Of a DNA stretch of 64,000 nucleotides, positions 32,932 through 43,539 are shown piece after piece. Made by a program: the position numbers and the translations under genes. Within the stretch, counting starts at the first letter, position 1, and every line of letters begins with the position of its first letter. This stretch comes from Chiua virens (lineage: Eukaryota; Basidiomycota; Agaricomycetes; Boletales; Boletaceae): assembly GCA_019787685.1 (NCBI GenBank), contig JAHNUO010000011.1:558001-622000 (forward strand), read 5' to 3'. The notes under the pieces were generated by a model. That model saw only the letters and a program-made list of their open reading frames with translations. It made no database searches and was not told the origin of the DNA.

Positions 32932-35300
32932 AGGGAAGCTTGGGCCCTGTAGGCTAGGGCTTTCTCATGTGGGTGGAAGGAGACTTGGAGTCATGTTGAC
33001 ATCTCATTGTTGTCATCATTGTGTCCATGTGGTGACATGAGTTGATGTGCAGGTAGAAGGGGAAAGAGAGGAGAGAAGTAAACACAACACATGGACAATG
33101 CAACACATTGTTGCAGACAAGAGGTGGGAGGGAGAGGAGAAAGGTGGGGGGAAAGAGAGAAGGGGAAGAGATGGACATGATGTGTGGACAGTGTGACAAT
33201 GTGTCACATCATGTCCAGGTAGCACAAAGGAGGTTGTCCATACAGTGGCAGATAACCCTGAGGCAGTTGAGCATAATATCATACACATGCCAATACTATA
33301 CCCTAGCCTTTGTCCTCATTAGGTGGCATCACATATAGCCAGCATAATGATGGGGTGAAACAAACATGATTTTTGGAGACTGAGGGAGAGAGAAATGATG
33401 TCAGCGGCATACAGTAATGAGGGGTGAACATGACACCATGCACCTTGTCCTCTTTGGGTGGTGTTGCTGATAATCATTGGAGGCCAGTGATGGTGACCTA
33501 TAATGTGAATGAGAGGAAGGATAAGGGAGAGATGGGTTATTGGCTGCATGCATTAATGAGGGGTGAACACAATACCATGCACCTCATCTTTGTCTCATTA
33601 TCCTCACCCTCTAGCTCATCCTTCACCTTCCTTGTCCTCACAGTCCTCCTTAACAACCTTCACTTTAATTGTCACCCCAGCCTTGTTTGAATTGCTGGTA
33701 TGGTGGCAAACTTGGTGGTAATTGCTAATGGCTTGGCAGCTCAACAAACCTGCTAGTGTTGTCTGACCCTGTATGTTGATCATCACCATCCAAATTGCAT
33801 TGTCTCAGTCGATCATAGTGTATCATGTACACAGAGGGCTACAGAGCAACATTGAGGTCCCACTGTCTGGACAAATGGATAGGCAAATGGATAGGTGATG
33901 TGGTTGCAGTTAGTGTAGTAAGTGTGAGAGTAATTTGTCTCCATCATCAATCATCTTTTGGATGCATGAGAGAAACCTTCTTTTATGGTTTCTTTGTTTT
34001 CCAGAAGCATGGGAAAGATGCTCAGTGATTCATATACTGCATATCATCAATCATTAATTATCTGATGGATCCCTTCAGCTCATGGTTCATGTATAACTTT
34101 ATGGTTTCATATACAGGTTTCCCTGACCAAGTTATTCAACACAGATGTATAATGTACAAGTTGACATGTCATCTCTATATCCCATTCCTGTCCTTAAGTC
34201 CATGTTGTGCTCATCCAAAGCTGACAGTCTCTGGTGTACTTTCCATCCTTTCATTACCAAATGTTTACTTATTGATATTGACAACAACAGTGTTGACATG
34301 CGCCTGTAAGCAAATTGCCAGTCTTGATCATGATGATAGCAATGCTTGCTGGACCATTGATCTCAACAATGAGCAATTCTGCTTCTGTGTCCATCCTTAC
34401 ATTATCCACCATAGCCAGTCATTCTATCGAGTTTTCCAGCATGTCCATACTGAGCCTGACTTCTCATGTTCTATTGATGTGATGTCCAGTTGGGTGCAAT
34501 CAGTAGATGGTGTATAAACAGCACTCTTTATGATGTGAGTTCTTGTTTTTCACTATGGGTTATGGATGATAATTATTCACTTGTGATCATTCCAATGGTG
34601 AATCTGAATGTCTAGTTGCCAAATTGATTAAAAAGGTACATGTGGCTTCATGTCCTAGGTTGTCTCCATCTCTCGTTCTCTCTTTTTCAATACTAAATTC
34701 TACATCATATCATGATAGCATCCAAATTTTACTGTTCCTAGGTATTCACATGAGTATAATGTCTGGCATTGATGCACTACCAGAATATATCAACCAATGT
34801 AGGCTCTCACATGCTTGGATACACCCCACCTGGACCCTCTCCAAATCTATCAATATAACTCTGAAGTACCAGCTGAAGAGATGCTGAAAGCCCTCAATCT
34901 TATTCAAAGTGACATGGTGTGGTACATTGGCACCACTGGCAGCTTATACACTTCAACACAGTAAACTCAGCCAGACCAGTGTTATCCTTCTGCACTGCTT
35001 GCAGCTAGTTATGAGTACTGGCAAGCATTATCACTGTCACTGTATTATATCTCTATGTGCAAGCATGAATAGAATACTTGCCAAATAATATTCTGCCCAC
35101 TTCCAGGCCAGGCTGAAATCCACTTTGCAAAAATTTATGCAAGAATTACTGATCACATACATCAAACAAGACACATATATATCATATTCATAACCATAGC
35201 ATATACATAGCATATGACATGAATTGAGTGGGTAAGCATGTCAGTCTAACTTGATTGCAAGCACCCAACCTGTAACTGACTCAGCAATGGTCCCTACAAA
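32932..35300. other. Mostly unassigned; one uncertain frame at 34,065-34,517
   Basis: Purine-rich sequence at 33,050-33,180 is followed by a degenerate direct repeat (taatgaggggtgaaca at about 33,416 and 33,554). A 150-codon frame at 34,065-34,517 (plus) includes LDHDDSNACWTIDLNNEQFC, natural-looking but unrecognised. I see no complete gene. Confidence 0.35.
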
Positions 35301-35329
35301 TACGAAGGTGAAAAGGACAGTAAAGTAGG

Positions 35330-35960
35330 TCAGATTGACCTACTGTCTGAGGCCAAAATCCATTGGTCACTGGTAGCAAGAGCCTGAGGTGATGGATATG
35401 AGTGAATACCACAATGATTGATCACTGCACATATGAGACCCATGTCGATTTCTCTATCATCCAGGTTGAGAGCACTATATTGTGCCTTGAAGTGGTACAA
35501 CTCTGTGATAGTCTCATGCTCACGAACACAGCATAATGCAAGAGTGTGCTCTGCCCTTGCTATCTCCCGATGGGCATGAGCAACATCTAGGACCAGTAGC
35601 ACCTCCTTACTATTGTTACTGACTGATTCAGACTAAATGTGGTTTAAATTAGTAGAAAAGGGCACAAAATCTTATATATATACACACTGATGTGGGATTT
35701 GACCATAATACTTGATACATTTCCTCTAGGCTCTCTGAATCAGTCTCTTCACCACCAGGATTCACAAACCAATGTGATGTGTCAAAATTGCTTGACCCTC
35801 CCATGGAGAGTGATGAAGAAAGCTGGTTGTGCAACATGAAATGAGCAAAGTAGAAATTCATCAGCACATTCAAGGAATATGTGGTCACTGTAGTCAAGAA
35901 CAAACCTCTATAAAGGGCTTCTGGAGGGACATATAAATATGTTCCCCTGCTTGCAACCAT
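35330..35960 (-). CDS. Two-exon hypothetical gene, apparently undamaged
   Basis: Exon 1 (35,960-35,712) starts at an ATG and reads MVASRGTYLYVPPEALYRGL; exon 2 (35,632-35,330) reads on as SESVSNNSKEVLLVLDVAHA to a stop. A GT-AG intron of 79 bp (35,633-35,711) joins them in frame, giving about 183 residues. The second exon is helical and charged (HREIARAEHTLALCCVRE, HETITELYHFKAQY), like a coiled coil. No stop or shift is seen, which is unusual among its neighbours. Open frame continues upstream of the ATG (YYWIQECGLQK), so a further 5' exon is possible. It lies divergent from the Plavaka-type gene, only 157 bp apart, and might belong to the same element. No family recognised. Confidence 0.45.
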
Positions 35961-36412
35961 TTTTTGTAGGCCACATTCCTGGATCCAATAGTAGGGTTCA
36001 GATTTGTCATGTTGCTGTAATGCATGTAATCGATAACAACATCAACACCCTCTCAAACAAGAGTTTCATTTAGCACTTACATACTATACCAATAATGCCA
36101 CACTCTTTTTTGACACCATGCCTCACTGTCCAAGTTGTGGCAAAGGGTTCAAGGATGATGTTAGTATGGCAATGCATATGAGCCAACCGACTTCTGGTTG
36201 CAATAACTGGGTAAACAGTCTCATGAATCTTTGGCAAGAGTTCAACTCTCATTTCCCTGGACCTGCTCCTCAAGATCATGGAGACCCCCAACTGACAATG
36301 CAATGGGCTCTCCCATTGCTGAAATGTTTCAGTCCAATCTGCATCACAACTCAATGGACTTAGACACTGCAATTGAGCTTGAGGGTACAAGTAAAGAGTA
36401 TTTTACAGGAGT

Positions 36413-36844
36413 TGTTACGATACCAACTTTTCCTCACTTCTTAACTCCAATGTTCAATCGATTCTAAATATAAACGCCTCATGTCAAGGCTGTCCAAAGG
36501 ATCATATCCGATTGGCTGCCACAATAACACAGCACCCATCAACACATGCCTCTTATCTTTTCATTTCCCTTATCACTGACTCATCATCGGCAGTGCAAGG
36601 CTATGCTCTTATCTATGACTCATACCGATTCACACCTTATCATCCAATAGGATACATTATGCTTATCCACGTAGTTCATACTCAGATTAGAACTCCGATA
36701 TCCATGTAGTATATAAACCCCATGAATGACAGCCAGAGGACTCTAACAAAGTTCTCTTGGAGTTTTCGCCTCTCTGCTGGACTGAACCCCCTCTCACTTC
36801 ATCCACTACACTTTAACAGTCTAGCTTTGTTCTAGGTTGTTTCA
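36413..36844 (+). repeat. 5' LTR of element 1
   Basis: It is 432 bp, beginning TGTTACGATACC and ending GGTTGTTTCA. It holds a TATA box (TATATAAA, 36,710-36,717) and the predicted RNA start region. It shares sequence with the LTRs in the fold-back insertion at 45,411-47,422, for example tcatgtcaaggctgtcc and actctaacaaagtt. Confidence 0.95.
36710..36755 (+). promoter_or_regulatory. LTR promoter and self-primer region of element 1
   Basis: TATATAAA at 36,710-36,717 is followed about 35 bases on by AACAAAGTTCT (36,745-36,755), the exact reverse complement of the sequence two bases after the LTR (36,847-36,857). In Tf1/sushi elements the first 11 bases of the RNA fold back to prime reverse transcription, so the RNA start is predicted at or near 36,745. 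Confidence 0.65.
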
Positions 36845-36846
36845 TT

Positions 36847-36857
36847 AGAACTTTGTT
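36847..36857 (+). other. Primer binding site of element 1, self-priming type
   Basis: AGAACTTTGTT begins two bases after the 5' LTR. It is complementary over 11 bases to the predicted 5' end of the element's own transcript (36,745-36,755). I do not recognise a tRNA 3' end match. Confidence 0.65.
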
Positions 36858-37029
36858 GCTTTCTTCGCCGTCGATACTATTGTCAAGTCCCTCGACCTCG
36901 TCGTAGCCGTCTTACCACTAAACAAGAGGAACAAGCGCACAGAGTAAGTCGCAACCCTTTGAACGGAAGATTTTATCCTCTTCGAAAGCCGCTCGAGACC
37001 AAAGGTCCACATAGCGCAGAAGTCGATAG

Positions 37030-37635
37030 TGCACTCGTCGCTCATTGTCCTCTTTACTGAGATCACAAAACATAGTGACATCTCACCCTCTCTCCATTGT
37101 CGCCGCTGCCAACGAGGCCTTCCCCGATATAAAGGAAGAACCCTACGTACTTGACACCGCCTATCTCGCCGAGGTAGTTGCCTTAGAGGACTTAGATCCC
37201 GAGGACAGGACAGACACAGAGATCTTTCACGCCTTATTAGGCCACTTCTTAGCAGACGATTTATCGCTCCCAGACTACTCAACCACCAGAGAGTCAACCC
37301 GGTCCGACAGCCCGGAATTATGGTATCCATCTGAGGAACCAAAGCGCGAATACTTCCCCGCTCCCATTCCCGAAAGAGAACCGTCACCATTCCCTCCTGC
37401 CCCATTAAGAGAGCCCTCTGAGGAAAGTTTAGGAGACCCTAATGATTGGCTCCCACCCAGAGAGATAGAAAGGAGAAACGCTCGCACAGAGCTAGAAAGG
37501 AAAAGAATACTTAGGCGCTACAAAGCCAACCTAGTACCTTCTCGTATCCGACCGTACTCTCAGTACGATAACATCGAGCGTCCATACTTTAGACCTCAAA
37601 ACACCCTTAAAACACCTAGGAGATACATACAGTAG
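37030..37635 (+). CDS. Element 1 upstream frame ORF1, no AUG, acidic and proline-rich
   Basis: The frame is open from 37,030 to a TAG at 37,633-37,635, about 200 codons, and contains no ATG at all. Text such as FPDIKEEPYVLDTAYLAEVV, LEDLDPEDRTDTEIFHALLG and REPSPFPPAPLREPSEESLG, ending in a basic stretch (RTELERKRILRRYKANLV), looks like a real acidic, proline-rich protein with a basic C-terminus. The only ATGs within its span (37,320 and 37,442) open tiny out-of-frame peptides. It is in the same frame as the next ORF, separated by the single TAG. Translation would need a non-AUG start, an unseen spliced leader, or it is a former N-terminal coding part. A GTAAGT at 36,942-36,947 could be a donor. 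No family recognised. Confidence 0.5.
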   Translation, partial: CTRRSLSSLLRSQNIVTSHPLSIVAAANEAFPDIKEEPYVLDTAYLAEVVALEDLDPEDRTDTEIFHALLGHFLADDLSLPDYSTTRESTRSDSPELWYPSEEPKREYFPAPIPEREPSPFPPAPLREPSEESLGDPNDWLPPREIERRNARTELERKRILRRYKANLVPSRIRPYSQYDNIERPYFRPQNTLKTPRRYIQ

Positions 37636-37905
37636 ATGCTTGCTTATTTCATCTTTGCAGCAATCTTTGTAATCTTCCTTACAATTCTCTTCGTATTCTA
37701 CCAAGTATCAAAAAACCTTATCAACTACCAAAGATCCTTAAACTTCAGGATCCAATTTAACGAGTACACGGTCATCTTTGCCCTTTACGCCCCCTATGAA
37801 CAACAGGACTACCAGTACCAGGCTCCCCCCGTTATTAACAACACCGCTGGTCCTTGGAACGCACCAGTAAACGCAGGCGATTGGGATAACCAAACCGATA
37901 ACTAA
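37636..37905 (+). CDS. Element 1 ORF2, small single-pass membrane protein
   Basis: The ATG follows the ORF1 stop with no gap (TAGATG). The 89 residues begin with about 22 hydrophobic residues (AYFIFAAIFVIFLTILFVFY), a clear membrane anchor or uncleaved signal anchor, followed by a short basic patch and a Gln/Tyr/Pro/Asn-rich tail ending GDWDNQTDN. The stop TAA at 37,903-37,905 is two bases before the Gag ATG. The tight TAG-ATG and TAA-AC-ATG spacing suggests re-initiation, or that ORF1 and ORF2 were one protein of about 290 residues broken by a CAG-to-TAG change. A membrane protein upstream of gag is not a usual part of Ty3/gypsy elements; role unknown. Confidence 0.6.
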   Translation: MLAYFIFAAIFVIFLTILFVFYQVSKNLINYQRSLNFRIQFNEYTVIFALYAPYEQQDYQYQAPPVINNTAGPWNAPVNAGDWDNQTDN

Positions 37906-37907
37906 AC

Positions 37908-39062
37908 ATGTCAGGATACACCTACGCCACCGCCCTCAAAGATCTGAACAACCAATCGTTGAACAATGGGGATCGTCTCACGGCATCGGCTTGGCTGGTC
38001 CAAGAATTGACAAATGTAGTTGCTACCTTAGAAAACAAAATCAACGCTGGAGCAGCAGCACCAGCGGCCACCTCATCTAAAGTTGAAATATTCGCAGACC
38101 CTGGTCTCTACGATGGAGATCAAACCAAATTTGAAGAATGGTGGGCTAAGATGAAAGGATGGCTCGACATCAATCAGAGGGCTATCGCCCCTGACTCACA
38201 CCATGCGGTACTCGCCGTACTCTCACGTCTCAAAGGAGCAAAAAGCTCGCAATTTGCCAAGACAAGATTAGCTCAAGGTTCTAAACTCACATGGGCGCAA
38301 TTAGTCGTGGACATAGAAGGAATGTTCCGACAAAACAATAAAGTGGACTGGGCTCGTACCCAATTGGAAAACCTGAAACAGGGTAACATGAGGGTCGAAG
38401 ACTTCATAGTCCGATGGGAAAATCTGTGGCAGCAAGCCCAGATCGATCCCACACATGCCATAAGACTTCTGGAAACAAACACTGCCAGGAGTATAATATT
38501 CCAAATCTTCAAAGACGGACAACAGCAAGATCCGAATGATCCGATCTATACAAATTCGTCACACCCCGCCTTCATCTCTGACCGAAATCAAGCGGTCACC
38601 AAATACCTCGCGGCAATTCGCACGGCAGGTAACTCCTTCGAGTCGATCAACTACGTCCGAGGAGAAAGGAATTGGAAGCAGAAAGACCCCAATGCAATGG
38701 ACATAGGGGCCGTGATGTACGAACAAGACGAAGATGGCTGGTTCACCGGCAAAGAAGTCAGGGCTTTTGGCCAAAAGAAAGTCAACCCTAATAATAAATG
38801 CTTCAACTGCGGAGAAAAGGGACATATCCCAAGAGAATGCCCTAAACCCAAAGTGCAGTGCCCAGAGTGCAAATTCTATGCCAGCAACCACAAGGCCTCA
38901 TGTGGCAAAACTCGAAAAGCGAGATCCACATCTCAAAAAGAAGCCCCTAAAGCTTCAACTTCTTCAGTCCCGGATAAGGACCCCTTTGCGGCCATCCGTG
39001 GAATGACTCCTGAAGAAGTACAGGCGTATTATTACGATGAAGGTAATATATCCCGGCTGTAG
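37908..39062 (+). CDS. gag: Element 1 Gag polyprotein
   Basis: An intact frame of 384 codons starts at an ATG at 37,908. A retrotransposon Gag domain occupies about residues 65-190 (YDGDQTKFEEWWAKMKGWLD; WARTQLENLKQGNMRVEDFI), and a CCHC zinc knuckle near residues 300-313 (CFNCGEKGHIPRECPKP), directly followed by a second Cys pair (CPECKFYASNHKASC). It would assemble the virus-like particle and package the RNA. The frame is free of lesions. It ends at a TAG where a non-coding spacer begins; pol lies in the +1 frame relative to gag. Confidence 0.9.
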   Translation: MSGYTYATALKDLNNQSLNNGDRLTASAWLVQELTNVVATLENKINAGAAAPAATSSKVEIFADPGLYDGDQTKFEEWWAKMKGWLDINQRAIAPDSHHAVLAVLSRLKGAKSSQFAKTRLAQGSKLTWAQLVVDIEGMFRQNNKVDWARTQLENLKQGNMRVEDFIVRWENLWQQAQIDPTHAIRLLETNTARSIIFQIFKDGQQQDPNDPIYTNSSHPAFISDRNQAVTKYLAAIRTAGNSFESINYVRGERNWKQKDPNAMDIGAVMYEQDEDGWFTGKEVRAFGQKKVNPNNKCFNCGEKGHIPRECPKPKVQCPECKFYASNHKASCGKTRKARSTSQKEAPKASTSSVPDKDPFAAIRGMTPEEVQAYYYDEGNISRL

Positions 39063-39663
39063 TGCAATACTCAGGGGGATTGAAAGAATTAGAAAGAGGG
39101 TGAAGGAATGCGATTCCGTTCGACCCAGGGACAACACTGAGTTGGTGAACGACGAATAGTGGTTTTTGAGTAGTCCGAGATGAATCCAGGGCGAATCCGG
39201 ATTAAAACGGATAGAAAAGCGGACACGGCAGTCCGATCCGGATTGAGAAAATACGAGGAGGGCGAGAGAAAATGAACGTCGACCGAAAACGATGTGAGAC
39301 AGATGCACACGGGCAAAAGCTACTGTATTTTGTCAATACAGTGAATTTATAGTCCTCGGGAATACCCTCAGACTCGTCCTAAGTAAGGATAATAATAAAA
39401 AGAAGGTTTTCATACGGTATAAAGTTCGAGAGGCACCCGAACGTCCCTGCAAGGGCTGCGTGACGTGGTCTAGCCAATGCTAAGTATGAATAAGGAGCAT
39501 CAAACATAAAATAAAAGAGTCCGAGGCAAATCGGGCGCAGATACAGCAATCCGGATGAGTTCGCACAAGCAGACAGATCAGGATTGGGATCGGGTGACAA
39601 CGGGGTGCGGAAACATGCTATGCGAGCACAGGGAATACCTATTCCCTACAACGACAAGTATGA
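39063..39663. repeat. Non-coding spacer between gag and pol; possible nested solo LTR
   Basis: About 600 bp have no coding potential in the sense of the element, with ends TGTAG (39,058) and CTACA (39,650) that are inverted. On the minus strand TATAAATTC near 39,342-39,350 resembles a promoter. It shares short blocks with 58,080-58,740 (gaaaagcggaca; atttatagtc followed by a ggaatacc- or ggtattcc-like block; acataaaataaa-type text). I found no target-site duplication, so a nested solo LTR is likely but unproven; the alternative is a native spacer. Confidence 0.4.
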
Positions 39664-42600
39664 AACCGAAAAGAAGGGAAAAGGCAAGGCGAACTGAGTA
39701 AACTGGGATCTCACGTTCGCACCACCCTTCCTAAAAACTATGAAAACACCGTTTCTTTAAAGTTTGATTTCGCTTATTCCGAAATACCTCCCCGGCAAGA
39801 GGATAAACTACCTAAATCACCAAAAACAACAGAAAACGAAAGTGTTGACAGCGTCTCTGCGGAGTGCGGCGGACACGATAGTTCCGTGCTTAATTCTGTC
39901 CCAAAACAAATACCCGATGGGTCTTTCATTAGATCTACATCGGTAGAAAAAGAAATAGTATTACCAATTTTGGTATCCCCAGTAAACCAAATTGGTTATG
40001 TCGGAGCAAAAGCGCTTCTCGATAGTGGAGCTAATCCGATCTTCATTCACGAGGATTACGTCGCTAAGCACAAACTCCCCACTCACGCGCTACCTCATGC
40101 CATACAAGTCTTCAATGTCGACGGAACCAAGAATCAAGCGGGTTCTATTACTCACGCCACACAAATATTAATCGATTACAAAGGACACAGGGAAATAGTG
40201 GATGCAGAAATTACCAACCTTGGAAAGAACGACCTTATCCTCGGATATACATGGTTAAAGCACCACAACCCCCATATTGATTGGTCCACTGGATTGGTTG
40301 TAATGTGGAGATGTCCCGAATCATGTCATTCACAAGAAGAAGATGACTTCTTGGATTCCATTATCGCAGAAGAACTTAAATATGCAAACTCTATCGCGGA
40401 ATCTCGAATTTTTACCGCAAACATGGAAGCTCCACCTTCTCCTCCTAAGGAACGCACTCTTGAAGAGATGGTCCCATGAGAATATATGAAATATGCTAAA
40501 GTATTTGGAAAAACGGAATCCGAAAGGATACCATTACGCAAACCATGGGATCACCACATTGACCTAAAAGAGTCTTTCATTCACAAGAAGGGTTGCTTAA
40601 TACCCCTCTCTGTCACAGAACAAGAGGAGGTTTCCGCATTTATTGATGACCAATTAAAGAAAGGTTACATCAGACCCTCTAAGTCCAAACAGACATCTCC
40701 GGTCTTCTTCGTCCCTAAGAAAGATGGAAAGAAGCGTATGGTCCAAGATTACCGATATCTGAATGAACATACGACAAAAAATAACTACCCCTTGCCGCTC
40801 ATTTCGCAGCTTGTGGATAAATTAAAAGACGCTAAGCTTTTTACGAAAATGGATCTCCGATGGGGATACAATAACGTACGCATCAAAGAAGGCGATGAAT
40901 GGAAAGCAGCATTTGTCTGCCACCGAGGTTCTTTCGAACCCATTGTCATGTACTTTGGATTATGCAACTCACCAGCAACATTTCAAACTATGATGAACGA
41001 AATCTTTGCCGATATGAATGGCATTGTTGTTGTTTACATCGATGACCTTATGATCTTTACAGACACTGACGATTATGAAACTCATGACAAAATCGTACTC
41101 GAAGTGCTTAAACGCCTCGAAGAAAACAATCTTTACGTAAAACCAGAAAAATGCTTCTTCCGCGTAAAAGAAGTGGATTTCCTCGGAATGATTGTGGGAA
41201 CTGATGGAATAAAAATGGATAACGAAAAGACCAAAGCAGTCACTGAATGGCCTACTCCTACCTCAGTTAAACATATCAGAAGTTTCCTCGGACTTGCCAA
41301 CTTCTATCGCAGATTCATTAAAGACTATGGAAAGATAGCACGACCTCTACATGACCTTACTAAAAAGGATCAGAAATTCGAATGGACCTTCGCCTGTGAC
41401 GAAGCGTTCACTATGCTTAAAAAGGCTTTTACGACAGCCCCTATTCTGGCTTATCCGGATCAGAACGCCAAATATCGCTTAGAATGCGATTCATCGGATT
41501 TCGCCACAGGAGCAGTTCTATCTTTAGAAAAAGAAGGACTTTGGTACCCAGTCGCTTACAATAGCCACTCTATGACCCCAGAAGAACGAAACTACCCTAT
41601 AGCCAATAAAGAAATGCTCTCGGTTATCCGTTCTCTAGAACTATGGCGCCACTATCTTGAGGGTGCAAAACACGAATTTGAAATATGGAATGACCACCAG
41701 AACCTTACATGGTTTATGACACGCCAAGATCTTAACCGAAGACAAGCGAGATGGGCACAATATCTCTCACGCTTCAACTTCACTTGGCACCACAAGGCTG
41801 GAGTCACTATGGGAAAAGCAGACGCCTTAAGCAGAAGAGAAGATCACATGATCGGAATCGAAGATGATAACAAAGGAATCCTTCTCATGGATCCATCTAA
41901 GATCAGATCAGCCGTCACTCTCCTATACAATGGCGATAAATTCTTATCTGACGTACAACATGAAACTATGAAACTATCACCAAATGCCATGAAACACTTA
42001 CTCTCTATCGGATACAAAGTCGAGGACGCCTTCCTTAGAAAGGGGGATAGGATCTTCATTCCTGACGCTCTACGCACTAAATCCATCACTATGTTTCATG
42101 ACACGCCGGAAGCAGGACATCCCAGTTATGACAAAACCTTAGAACTTCTATCACGAACCTACATTTGGCCTCGAATGAATGAAGAAGTCAAAAATTATGT
42201 CTCACATTGTGAAAGATGCACTCGATTCAAGGGTTCTAATCAGAAAACAGCAGGACTCCTGCAACCCTTAGAAACACCGTCATTACCATGGGAAGATATC
42301 TCAGCAGATTTCATTACAGATCTCCCACTTTCACACTCCTATGATTCCATTCTCACGGTTGTGGATCGTTTCTCCAAAGAAGTCAAATTCATTCCATGCC
42401 ACAAAACATGCTCATCTATGGATCTTGCTAAACTATATCTCTCACACATATGGAAACATCATGGCCTCCCTAAAACCATCATATCAGATAGAGGACCACA
42501 ATTCGCTTCCCAACTTATGAAAGATATATGCTCAGGGTTAAAAATAACACCCAAATTAAGCACTGCACACCATCCACAAACAGATGGACAATCGGAACGA

Positions 42601-43539
42601 ATGAACCGAGAAGTACAACAGTATCTTCGCATGTTCTGTGCAGAGAAAGATAACACATGGGCCGATTGGCTCCCTCTCGCACAATTCTCATATAACAGCA
42701 AGAAACACACTGCCACTAAATTCTCTCCATTCGAAATCACATGATCCTATGTACCTAGAATGGGAATTATGCCACAATCCATGAAAAACCCGGCTGCTCA
42801 GAATTTTATCACGGATTTTTCCGAAATTCTAGAACAAACCAAATCGAATATAGATAAAGCCATGGAAAATATGAAAAACATTGCAGATAGATCGAGATCA
42901 GAACCCCCTTCCTATTCGGTTGGCGATAAGGTCTGGCTCTCTACAGCAAACCTAAAAATAAAACAACACCCAAAATTCACAGACAAGTGGATTGGACCAT
43001 ATGACATAATATCCATGCACGGTCCGAATGCTTTAAAGCTTTGACTCCCACGCTCTATGAAAATACATCCAGTTGTAAATATCTCTCAGGTCAAACCTTA
43101 CAAGGAACATCTACCTGATCAACCAGTTTATAAACCACGCCCTATAGTAATCGGAGATGACCGAGAAGAAAAATTCGAAGCGGAATACATCGTTGATTCC
43201 CGAATGAAGGGACGCTGCTTAGAGTATCTCATACACTGGAAAGGTTATGATGATGACGAAAGAACTTGGGAACCCCTAAAGAATCTAAAGAATGCACCGG
43301 ATCTTATCTCTGAATTCCATGAAGCACATCCGGATGCCCCAAGAAAACTAAAAGTCACACAAACCGAATTCAACTCCATGTTTCAAACCTATGACGATAA
43401 AACTTTACACGAAGATGAGGATATACTCCATCGTCTCAATTATGAAATAGATCATTCGGAGTCTGATCAACAGAAGGGGGATAGTGTTATGATACCAACT
43501 TTTCCTCACTTCTTAACTCCAATGTTCAATCGATTCTAA
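39664..43539 (+). CDS. pol: Element 1 Pol: protease, RT, RNase H, integrase, chromodomain (three in-frame UGA)
   Basis: One reading frame runs from 39,664 to a stop inside the 3' LTR (43,537-43,539), broken by TGA at 40,477, 42,742 and 43,042. It opens without an ATG. Domains: aspartic protease (ALLDSGANPIFIHEDYV, near 40,015), RT (KMDLRWGYNNVRI near 40,848; YIDDLMIF near 41,035), RNase H (LECDSSDFATGAVLS near 41,480), integrase with zinc-binding HHCC (HDTPEAGHPSYDKT, CERCTRFK) and DDE (ADFITDLP, ISDRGPQF, QSERMNREVQ), and chromodomain (EAEYIVDSRMKGRCLEYLIH, WKGYDDDERTWEP near 43,175-43,330). All catalytic residues are present. Each TGA stands where an Arg codon CGA would fit. Confidence 0.9.

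Noticed and set aside
34065..34517. 150-codon plus-strand frame as a new gene
   Set aside because: Part reads naturally, but there is no family match, no splice support and flanking sequence is decayed; kept only as an uncertain note.
36512..36709. 65-codon frame found identically at 36,512 and 43,584
   Set aside because: It lies inside the two LTRs of element 1, overlapping promoter sequence; duplication reflects the LTR pair, not a gene.
38559..39308. Minus-strand frames opposite gag and the spacer
   Set aside because: They are shadows of the intact gag frame or of non-coding spacer; no motif.
40477..43044. Selenocysteine or a reassigned UGA code to explain the three UGA codons in pol
   Set aside because: No evidence for either in fungi of this type; positions fit Arg CGA and the same CpG change is seen in the LTR and in element 2.
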